Positions 1 through 5,570 of a stretch of 6,893 nt of DNA are shown here, piece by piece (within the stretch, counting starts at the first letter, position 1; each line of letters begins with the position of its first letter). Where the stretch lies: positions 1 through 6,893 of the forward strand of contig JAIXVN010000367.1 in assembly GCA_027483005.1 (NCBI GenBank). Reading direction: 5' to 3'. The stretch is from Verrucomicrobiaceae bacterium (lineage in GTDB: Bacteria > Verrucomicrobiota > Verrucomicrobiia > Verrucomicrobiales > Akkermansiaceae). The position numbers were made by a program, and so were the translations under genes. The notes beneath the pieces are model-generated. The model had not been told where the DNA came from. It searched no databases and worked only from the letters and a program-made list of their open reading frames with translations.

Positions 1-464
1 AGTTCGGCGAGTTCATCGGCCTTCTTGGTTTGAGCAGCCTTCTTGTCCTCGATCTCCTTCACCTTCTCGGCGAGATTCTCGATGTTCACGTCCGGATCAC
101 CGATGGTTTTCATGACTTCGGAGACGCGGGCGATGGACTCATTGACCTTCGCAAGATCGGCCTTCTGGGCTTCCAAGGTCGCTTCCTGATCCGCCAAGTC
201 ACGCTTGTAACCGGCGTAGGTGTCGTTGAGGGCGGAAATTGCCTGCTCGGTCTCGGTCTGCTCGTCCTGGGCCTTGCGAAGCTTGGCGTGCTCGTCGGAG
301 GCTTCCTTTTCAGTCGCCACCGCATCGGCCGTCTTCTCCTTGTTGGTGTTGATCGTCTTGGTGCGCAGGGCCTGCTGTTCCTCGAACTTCTTGGAAACTT
401 CGAAGGAGAAAAAGATTCCGGCACCGGCGGCGAGAATCGCGAGAATGTGGAAGAGGGGTTTCAT
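1..464 (-). CDS. Membrane-anchored coiled-coil protein, C-terminus cut by window edge
   Basis: Function unknown. Reading from the ATG at 464 towards base 1 gives 154 open codons with no stop, so the 3' end lies outside the window. Residues 4-21 are a hydrophobic segment (HILAILAAGAGIFF core), probably a signal anchor with the rest in the periplasm. Residues 23-154 are rich in Glu, Lys, Gln and Ala with almost no Pro or Gly, as in a long coiled coil, apart from a break at G122-D-P-D125. Just after the break is N127-I-E-N-L-A132, which matches N116-I-E-S-L-A121 in the complete neighbour (504-1271). The two are therefore probably paralogues, and the missing end may carry the same beta-rich module. 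The gene starts 39 bp after the neighbour's stop on the same strand, which suggests cotranscription. The start is supported by an AGGA five bases upstream and by placement of the hydrophobic segment right at the N-terminus. The existence of the gene is fairly sure; any role is not. Confidence 0.82.
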   Translation of the reverse strand, partial: MKPLFHILAILAAGAGIFFSFEVSKKFEEQQALRTKTINTNKEKTADAVATEKEASDEHAKLRKAQDEQTETEQAISALNDTYAGYKRDLADQEATLEAQKADLAKVNESIARVSEVMKTIGDPDVNIENLAEKVKEIEDKKAAQTKKADELAE

Positions 465-469
465 TGAAA

Positions 470-473
470 TCCT
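470..473 (-). promoter_or_regulatory. Ribosome binding site of the truncated coiled-coil gene
   Basis: On the minus strand the sequence AGGA stands five bases before the ATG at 464. It is the only reasonable Shine-Dalgarno-like site at any start in this window. It supports the choice of 464 as the start and fits translation of a downstream gene within an operon. Confidence 0.5.
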
Positions 474-503
474 GGTTGGAGTTTCTGGTTTCGAAAATGG
501 GGC

Positions 504-1271
504 TTACTTCGAGGGCACAACGGAATCACCGACCATCAGGACCGTGTCGGCCTTGACGGAATCAGGAACGATGCTGGCGGAGGCGGTGCCGGCTTCGACG
601 GCGGTGACGACCAGCTTGGCGATCGTTTCTCCGTCGCGAACCACATCGAGATTGGAACTGGCGATGACCCCAGCGGTGTTGCCGGCGGCGAGGGTGACGA
701 AGCCCCAGTTCGAGTAGATCGAGCTGATGCGGGTCTTCAGGGCCGGGTTGGACTTCTTGGCAGCGGGCCAGGAGCCGATCTCACGGTAGTTGGCGTTCAC
801 CTTGTCGAGGTGTTCGGACTCGGCCGTGAGGTTGGCAAGGGTGGCCTCGGAAGCGGCGATGGTGGAGGCCAGCTCCTCAAGCTCGGCGCGGCGGGCCTTC
901 ATGATTCCTGCCAAGCTCTCGATGTTCGGAAGACCTTCGAGTTTCTTTTTCAGGCCATCGAGCTTCTCCTTGTTGGCGGCGACTTCGGCGACCTTGGCGT
1001 CGATCTGCTTCTTGAGATCCACGTTGAGTTTCTCCTGGGCGATCTTGTCCTTGATCAGCTTGACCACGGTGGCCTCGGTCTCGATCCGGCTCTTGGTGGT
1101 GGTGGCGAGATCCTCCTTGGCGGCGGCGAGGCGCTTCTCGGTGGAGACCAGAAGCTTCTCCTCCTGCTGCCTGCTGGAGATTTCCGTTTGATACTTCGCG
1201 CCGTTCTTGTTCGCGACAAATGCCGCGGCGGCGAGGATGAGTGCTGTGAGGATGCCGAATACTTTGGCCAT
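504..1271 (-). CDS. Membrane-anchored coiled-coil protein with C-terminal beta-rich module
   Basis: Function unknown; 255 aa. Residues 3-20 form a hydrophobic N-terminal segment (signal anchor or uncleaved signal peptide), so the bulk is probably periplasmic. Residues about 25-160 are Lys/Glu/Ala/Leu-rich and coiled-coil-like, interrupted at G113-L-P115, just before N116-I-E-S-L-A121. Residues about 185-255 differ: alternating hydrophobics, Gly turns and little charge, with landmarks N188-W-G-F-V192, G201-V202, V211-R-D-G214, A218-K-L-V-V222 and a final V247-G-D-S-V-V252. This looks like a small beta-barrel-like domain of the type seen at the C-terminus of some envelope proteins (inference). 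The frame extends upstream to an ATG at 1355, but 1271 is preferred because the hydrophobic segment then sits at the N-terminus and the extra 28 residues are unlike a signal sequence. No Shine-Dalgarno precedes 1271. It is probably first in an operon with the paralogue that follows it and is divergent from the ABC exporter. Confidence 0.88.
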   Translation of the reverse strand: MAKVFGILTALILAAAAFVANKNGAKYQTEISSRQQEEKLLVSTEKRLAAAKEDLATTTKSRIETEATVVKLIKDKIAQEKLNVDLKKQIDAKVAEVAANKEKLDGLKKKLEGLPNIESLAGIMKARRAELEELASTIAASEATLANLTAESEHLDKVNANYREIGSWPAAKKSNPALKTRISSIYSNWGFVTLAAGNTAGVIASSNLDVVRDGETIAKLVVTAVEAGTASASIVPDSVKADTVLMVGDSVVPSK

Positions 1272-1413
1272 AAGGGTTTGGGATTTGGACGTTGGATTTC
1301 CCGTGTGGGCAGACACTAGGAGGGACTGTTTTGCCGCCGCAATCCCAAATTTCAAAGGATTTCGCGCTTGCCTTTACAAAGCATGCACAAGTCGCAACGG
1401 TCTGCGGTCCCTC
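1272..1413. promoter_or_regulatory. Divergent intergenic region, presumed promoters for both sides
   Basis: These 142 bp lie between the start of the minus-strand coiled-coil gene (1271) and the plus-strand ABC exporter (1414), so promoters for both directions should be here or overlap the gene ends. The part around 1346-1390 is more A/T-rich than its surroundings. TTTACA at 1373-1378 is a five-of-six match to a sigma-70 -35 box for the plus strand, but no -10 box stands at the right distance. An imperfect inverted repeat (GCG-CTTG at 1364-1370, CAAG-T-CGC at 1388-1395) encloses a GCATGC palindrome at 1381-1386. No site can be assigned with confidence. Confidence 0.35.
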
Positions 1414-3156
1414 ATGCGCTCCGTCATTCGTGTTTTCTCCTACTTACGCCACTATCCGGGGCTCGCGACGGCCCAGCTCTGCTGCGCTGTCGGCATGACC
1501 CTCGCGGTGTTCATTTTTCCGAACGCCACCGGCCATGTGATCGACAATATCATTCCGAATCCTGAAAAACATGGCGAATTCCTCCGGTGGATCGCTCTCG
1601 CCGCCGTCGGATTCCTCGCCAAGGACGGGCTGAATTCGCTGCGGATCTTCATCAACAACATTTTCGAGCAAAAGGTCATCTACGACATCCGCTCCGACCT
1701 CTACTCGAAGATCCAGCGCCTGCCGCTGCGCTGGTTCGATACCCGCCGCACCGGGGACATCATGACCCGGGTGGTGGAGGACGTGACCAACATGGAGCGG
1801 GTGCTGATCGACGGCATCGAGCAGGGCCTGGTGGCGGCACTGCAGGTGCTCGGCGTGGGGGCCTTCCTGTTTTACCTGAATCCGACCGTGGCGGCCTGGG
1901 CCACCCTGCCGGTGCCCTTGCTGGCCCTCAGCGCAGCGATCTACTCGACCAAGGGGCGCGACCGCTACCGCAACCAGCGCGATGCCTCGTCCGATCTCAA
2001 TGCGCTGCTTCACGACAACATCTCCGGAATCCGCCAGATCAAGGCCTACGCGGCGGAAACCGAGGAGCTGAACCGCTTCAACCGCTTTTCCGATCAGCTC
2101 CGCCGGGCGAACCTGAGGATCATGAAGTGGTGGGCGCTTTACTCGCCCGGGATGTCGTTCCTGAGGATGACGGGTTACGTGCTGGTGCTCTGCTTCGGCG
2201 GCTATGCCGCGATGAAGGGCGAGCTGTCGCAGGGTGACCTCGTCAAGTTCCTGCTGTTCCTGTCCCTGTTCTATGAGCCGATCGACCGCCTGAACTCGCT
2301 CAACCAGATGGTGCTTTCCGGCAAAGCTGCGGCGGATCGGGTGTTCCAGATCCTGGACTCGGAGAGCGAGAAAAACGCGCTCGAAGGGGCAAAGCTGCCC
2401 GCGAAGATTCAAGGGAGCGTGGTGTTCGACGCCGTTTCCTTTTCCTACCAGGACCAGCCGACCTTGAACGAGGTCTCCCTGGAAGTTCAGCCCGGCCAGA
2501 CCATCGCCCTCGTCGGGCCCACCGGTGCGGGGAAAACGACCGTCCTGTCCCTCCTGGCGCGCTTTTACGAGACCACCAGCGGGACCATCACCCTGGATGG
2601 CCACGACATCGCCGGACTGTCCAAGGAAAGCCTGCGGGACAACCTCGCCTACGTCACCCAGGAGGCCTTCCTCTTCAATGGAACTGTTAGGGAGAACCTC
2701 CTCCTCTCCAAACGGGATGCCACCGACGATCAACTCTGGACCGCGCTGGAGGCCTCGCATGCCGACCATTTCGTCAAGGAGCTCCCGAAGCAGCTCGACA
2801 CCAACGTCGGCGAGCGCGGCGTGAAGCTTTCCGGTGGGGAAAAGCAGCGACTTTCGATCGCACGGGCCTTGTTGAAAAACGCGCCGATCCTGCTTCTCGA
2901 CGAGGCCACCGCCTCAGTGGACAGCCAGACCGAACGGCTCATCCAGGACGCGCTGGACCGCTTGATGGAAAACCGCACCGCCTTCGTGATCGCCCACCGG
3001 CTTTCCACCATCCGCAATGCCGACCGCATCTACGTGCTCGATCAGGGTCGTGTGATCGAACAGGGCACGCATGACGAGCTGCTGGCCCTGCATGGCAAGT
3101 ATGCCGAGCTTTGCAAAAAGTCCTTCCTCGGCCAGGAACCGGAACAAATCGCCTGA
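1414..3156 (+). CDS. ABC exporter half-transporter (fused permease-ATPase, MsbA-like type)
   Basis: An inner-membrane type IV ABC exporter subunit of 580 aa, the usual length for a homodimeric exporter that uses ATP to move a substrate outwards. Residues about 15-300 are the transmembrane domain with roughly six hydrophobic segments and the family-typical F108-D-T followed by GDI. The nucleotide-binding domain shows all key motifs: A-loop Y345, Walker A G368-PTGAGK-T375 (K374), Q-loop Q416, signature L472-S-G-G-E476, Walker B L493-L-L-D-E497 with catalytic E497, D-loop S501-V-D-S504, and switch H528. It should therefore be an active ATPase. The frame is open back to 1207, but that part overlaps the divergent gene; ATG 1414 places a short basic N-terminus before the first membrane segment. 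The next in-frame ATG, 1495, would cut into that segment. No Shine-Dalgarno is seen. The next gene starts 19 bp after the stop, so they are probably cotranscribed. The substrate (lipid, peptide or drug) cannot be told from sequence; MsbA is one possibility. Confidence 0.95.
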   Translation: MRSVIRVFSYLRHYPGLATAQLCCAVGMTLAVFIFPNATGHVIDNIIPNPEKHGEFLRWIALAAVGFLAKDGLNSLRIFINNIFEQKVIYDIRSDLYSKIQRLPLRWFDTRRTGDIMTRVVEDVTNMERVLIDGIEQGLVAALQVLGVGAFLFYLNPTVAAWATLPVPLLALSAAIYSTKGRDRYRNQRDASSDLNALLHDNISGIRQIKAYAAETEELNRFNRFSDQLRRANLRIMKWWALYSPGMSFLRMTGYVLVLCFGGYAAMKGELSQGDLVKFLLFLSLFYEPIDRLNSLNQMVLSGKAAADRVFQILDSESEKNALEGAKLPAKIQGSVVFDAVSFSYQDQPTLNEVSLEVQPGQTIALVGPTGAGKTTVLSLLARFYETTSGTITLDGHDIAGLSKESLRDNLAYVTQEAFLFNGTVRENLLLSKRDATDDQLWTALEASHADHFVKELPKQLDTNVGERGVKLSGGEKQRLSIARALLKNAPILLLDEATASVDSQTERLIQDALDRLMENRTAFVIAHRLSTIRNADRIYVLDQGRVIEQGTHDELLALHGKYAELCKKSFLGQEPEQIA

Positions 3157-3175
3157 CCGGGCTCGCTTTCCGGCG

Positions 3176-4183
3176 ATGAAATTCGCCCTGCCCGCCGTTT
3201 GCCTTCTTGCCGGAATCGCCATCGGTTGGTTCGCCAAGCCCTCCGCGTCCAGCAACGGCACCGCTCCCGTGGCAGCTCAAACCGCGATGGGGGACCCGTC
3301 ATCCAAGACGGCGGCAGTTCCGGAAAAGCCAAGATCCGAGAACGCAAAAGACACACCCGCCCGCCCGGCCCGCCCGGCCATCGACACTTCGAAGCGCGAG
3401 ATCGAGGCGAAGGCCACTGAAGCAGGAAAGAAAATGCAGCAGCAGATGGCCCAGCGGATGACCGACATGCAGCGCAAGAAGTTCGAGGCCCGCTTCGCGA
3501 AGCTTTGCGCCGAGTTGAACCTCTCTCCCGACCAGCAGGCAAGGATCCGCGCTGCCATGGAGGAGCGCTTCGTGAAAATGGGCGAGCTTTTCTCCTTCGA
3601 TGGCTCCGATGACAACTCCGCCAAGATGAAGGAGCTGTCGGACCTGATGGAGCGCGACGGACTCGAAGAAGCCACCGCCGCCCTGCTCAATGATCAGCAG
3701 AAGGCGGGATTCGACGCGCTCAAGGCCAAGGAACGCCAGAGCCGGATTGACTCCAGGGCCCTCAAGGATCTCGGCACCCTCGGCACCGTCCTCGATCTCA
3801 CCCCGGAACAGAAGGACGCGGTCTATGGCGTGCTTTCCGAACAGGCCTCCAAGCAGGAGAATGCGAAGAAGTCGTCCTCCATGATGAACCTGTTCACGGA
3901 AGGGATGGGCATCGAGATCGACGACGAACTCGGACTGACCGACCTCATCCATGAGCAAATGGATCCGGAAGGCCACAAGAAGGTGTCCGACGATGACTTC
4001 AAGCAGGTCATCGCAGACACCATCAAAACGCGCACCGACGAACGGATCGAGGCGCTGCGTCCGGTGCTCAACGAGCAACAGCTCCAGCAATACAGGACCC
4101 ACCTTGAAACCAAGGCGTCCGGCATGATGAACATGTTCGGAGGCATCGAGGTCGAGCAGGAGATCGCGGTGCCGGAGAAATGA
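3176..4183 (+). CDS. Exported helical protein with two Spy/CpxP-like LTxxQ units
   Basis: 335 aa. Residues 3-20 (FALPAVCLLAGIAIGWFA) are a signal sequence or membrane anchor. Residues 21-70 are a low-complexity Pro/Ala/Ser linker. The rest is helical and highly charged, beginning with a Gln/Met/Lys-rich stretch (75-103). Two units follow. Unit A opens with L114-N-L-S-P-D-Q-Q121 and ends with L171-N-D-Q-Q175. Unit B opens with L206-D-L-T-P-E-Q-K213 and ends with L298-N-E-Q-Q302. An L-[ST]-P-[DE]-Q motif paired with a second similar motif is typical of the periplasmic Spy/CpxP family, known in enterobacteria as stress chaperones or stress sensors; applying that function here is inference. A further echo is M236-M-N-L-F against M317-M-N-M-F. 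ATG 3176 is chosen over an upstream in-frame ATG (3071, inside the exporter gene) because it places the hydrophobic segment at the N-terminus. It follows the exporter by 19 bp, with no Shine-Dalgarno. The gene is certain; the family call is moderate. Confidence 0.88.
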   Translation: MKFALPAVCLLAGIAIGWFAKPSASSNGTAPVAAQTAMGDPSSKTAAVPEKPRSENAKDTPARPARPAIDTSKREIEAKATEAGKKMQQQMAQRMTDMQRKKFEARFAKLCAELNLSPDQQARIRAAMEERFVKMGELFSFDGSDDNSAKMKELSDLMERDGLEEATAALLNDQQKAGFDALKAKERQSRIDSRALKDLGTLGTVLDLTPEQKDAVYGVLSEQASKQENAKKSSSMMNLFTEGMGIEIDDELGLTDLIHEQMDPEGHKKVSDDDFKQVIADTIKTRTDERIEALRPVLNEQQLQQYRTHLETKASGMMNMFGGIEVEQEIAVPEK

Positions 4184-4232
4184 AGCCGCGGCCATTGGAT
4201 CCGATCCGGCGGGTAGGAATCGCTCATTTTCC

Positions 4233-4263
4233 TAGACAAACCCGAGACCGGCAGGCGTTAGAC
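4233..4263 (+). promoter_or_regulatory. Weak promoter candidate before the thioredoxin-like gene
   Basis: TAGACA at 4233-4238 matches five of six bases of a sigma-70 -35 box. A poor -10 candidate (GTTAGAC, 4257-4263) stands about 18-19 bp downstream and only a few bases before the GTG at 4269. The 85-bp gap from the preceding gene shows no convincing terminator, so read-through from the exporter operon is equally possible. Confidence 0.2.
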
Positions 4264-4268
4264 GGCAC

Positions 4269-5477
4269 GTGAAAATCATTTGGTCACTCCTTGTTTCCGC
4301 AGCCGTCTGCACCGCCGAAGCCGCTGAAAACGCTGTCCCTGCCGGAAAAGTCGTGCCGTCTCCCCAGGGTGCCTCCAAGCGCCTCAAGCCCGAGGAAGCC
4401 ACGCTCAACGTAGGCTCCGCCGTCACCACCGATGTGTTTGCCAAGCTCGACTGGGTCCAGGGCAGCGGCCCGAAGACCTGGGAACCCGGCAAGGTTTACC
4501 TCTTCGAATGCTGGGCCACCTGGTGCGGTCCCTGCATCGCCGCCATCCCCCACGTGAACGAACTTCACCAGAAGTATGCGGAAAAGGGCCTCATCATTTC
4601 CGGCATCAACGTCTGGGAGGACGGCAAGGACAAGGTCGTGGAGTTCGTGAAGAAGAAGGGCGACGGCATGGCCTACAACGTCGCCTACACCGGCAAGGGC
4701 GGTGCCTTTGAAACCGAGTGGCTCAATCCCGCCGGCGTGACCGGAATCCCCCACGCCTTCGTGGTGAAGGACGGCAGGATCCTTCTCAAGACCCACCCGA
4801 TGCAGCTCACCGACGGGATCATCGAAGCCTTCCTCGCCGGTGGCGACGCCCAGAAGAATGCCATCGACGGCATCGCCGCCAAGCAGGCCGCCCAGGGCAA
4901 GGTCAGCGGCGTGATGCGCGCCTACAGCCAGGCGAAGGCCAAGAATGACGCAGAGGGGATCGCCAAGGCGATCAGTGACCTCAAGGAACTGAACGCCGAC
5001 TCCCCCTACCTTTCCATGATGGGCTTCGACCTGCTGATCGCGAAAAAGGACTGGGCTGCCGCCGAGACCGGGATTGGAACCCTGCCGGAACAAGGGCGCC
5101 TGATGACCCTTTTCGCTGCCGCCCGCTCCCTGCTGAGCTCCAAGGACGAGGTTCCCGCGACCTTCGTCAAGGCCGTCGCCACGACCCTCGCTCCGGAGAT
5201 GGAATCCAAGGGAGGACCGATGGAAAACCAGATGATCGCCGCCCTTCTCTGGAAGGCCGGGGAAAAGGAAGCCGCGCTCAAGGCCGCCAAGCTCGCTGCC
5301 GAAAAAGCGGCCTCCGCTCCCGCCACTCCGGGCCGGATGAGCCTGCCCGCCGCGCCCTTCAACAGCTACGCCGAGGCCATGGAAAAAGGCACACCGCCGA
5401 CCGCTGAGGAATTCGCCGCCACGGTGAGGGCCGAGATGCAGAAAGCCGCTCCGGCGGCCCCAAAGGCTGCGGAATAA
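4269..5477 (+). CDS. Exported thioredoxin-like (TlpA/redoxin type) protein with helical C-terminal extension
   Basis: 402 aa, starting with GTG. Residues 1-19 look like a cleavable signal peptide (hydrophobic I3-V13, likely cut near A-E-A, 16-19). C14 is not in a good lipobox, so a lipoprotein is unlikely. Residues about 45-190 are a thioredoxin fold with W85-C-G-P-C89 in the TlpA/redoxin-style setting F79-E-C-W-A-T, and cis-proline P161 in G-I-P-H. A third cysteine, C81, lies five residues before C86, the first active-site cysteine. Known family members reduce or exchange disulfides outside the cytoplasm, for example in cytochrome c maturation; the partner here is unknown. Residues about 195-402, over half as long again as a plain thioredoxin domain, are Ala/Lys/Glu-rich and helical (possibly TPR-like, not proven), ending in a low-complexity Ala/Pro/Lys tail. 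GTG 4269 is preferred because it gives an immediate signal peptide. The only upstream purine-rich hint is AGGCG about 11 bp away. An intrinsic terminator follows at 5496. Confidence 0.92.
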   Translation: MKIIWSLLVSAAVCTAEAAENAVPAGKVVPSPQGASKRLKPEEATLNVGSAVTTDVFAKLDWVQGSGPKTWEPGKVYLFECWATWCGPCIAAIPHVNELHQKYAEKGLIISGINVWEDGKDKVVEFVKKKGDGMAYNVAYTGKGGAFETEWLNPAGVTGIPHAFVVKDGRILLKTHPMQLTDGIIEAFLAGGDAQKNAIDGIAAKQAAQGKVSGVMRAYSQAKAKNDAEGIAKAISDLKELNADSPYLSMMGFDLLIAKKDWAAAETGIGTLPEQGRLMTLFAAARSLLSSKDEVPATFVKAVATTLAPEMESKGGPMENQMIAALLWKAGEKEAALKAAKLAAEKAASAPATPGRMSLPAAPFNSYAEAMEKGTPPTAEEFAATVRAEMQKAAPAAPKAAE

Positions 5478-5495
5478 TCCAGCCCTTCCCACCTC

Positions 5496-5529
5496 AGCGC
5501 GGCTCCGGATTCCGGGGTCGCGCTTTTTT
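5496..5529 (+). terminator. Intrinsic terminator after the thioredoxin-like gene
   Basis: A 13-bp stem pairs 5496-5508 with 5512-5524 around an ATT loop (5509-5511). Every position pairs, with two G-T wobbles (5502/5518 and 5504/5516). The stem runs into six T at 5524-5529. It starts 18 bp after the TAA at 5475-5477 and isolates the thioredoxin-like gene from serS. On the opposite strand there is no matching T-run, so it acts in the plus direction. Confidence 0.92.
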
Positions 5530-5532
5530 ACG

Positions 5533-5560
5533 TTTATTCGCAGCGCCCGTCCGTTCTAAA
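5533..5560 (+). promoter_or_regulatory. Possible serS promoter
   Basis: Because a strong terminator ends at 5529 and serS starts at 5571, a promoter is expected in this 41-bp gap. TCTAAA at 5555-5560 matches four of six bases of a -10 box, with a poor -35 (TTTATT, 5533-5538) 16 bp upstream. If the -10 is right, transcription would begin around 5567, almost at the start codon. The location is forced by context; the exact elements are weak. Confidence 0.4.
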
Positions 5561-5570
5561 TCCGCCCGCC

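Noticed and set aside
110..424. A closed 104-codon frame on the minus strand inside the left-edge gene
   Set aside because: The translation is Arg/Pro/Ser-rich, typical of an out-of-frame reading. The frame starting at 464 gives a membrane segment plus coiled coil and stays open to the edge.
1364..1395. An imperfect inverted repeat with a GCATGC centre in the divergent intergenic region, as an operator
   Set aside because: The half-sites are only seven to eight bases with a mismatch, and no regulator gene is nearby. It is noted within the intergenic entry but not called as a site.
1207..1413. An extended N-terminus for the ABC exporter starting at 1207
   Set aside because: It would overlap the divergent gene and add 69 residues without exporter similarity. 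The start at 1414 gives the normal family length.
1444..2769. A 441-codon open frame on the minus strand, antisense to the ABC exporter
   Set aside because: The translation is low-complexity (His/Gln/Gly/Arg-rich) with no recognisable domain, while the plus strand encodes a complete exporter with all motifs. It is the usual effect of G/C at third codon positions.
3299..4195. A 298-codon minus-strand frame antisense to the LTxxQ-like gene
   Set aside because: The protein is Leu/His/Gly-rich with no signal, motif or start context. The plus-strand frame has a signal sequence and internal repeats.
4185..4212. A G/C-rich possible hairpin after the LTxxQ-like gene (CCGC 4186-4189 with GCGG 4209-4212)
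   Set aside because: Only four base pairs form around a long loop, and no T-run follows directly, so it does not qualify as a terminator.
4284..5492. A 402-codon open frame antisense to the thioredoxin-like gene
   Set aside because: Its Gly/Leu/His-rich content lacks domain structure. It mirrors a clear WCGPC gene, and its start would lie in the sequence around the terminator.
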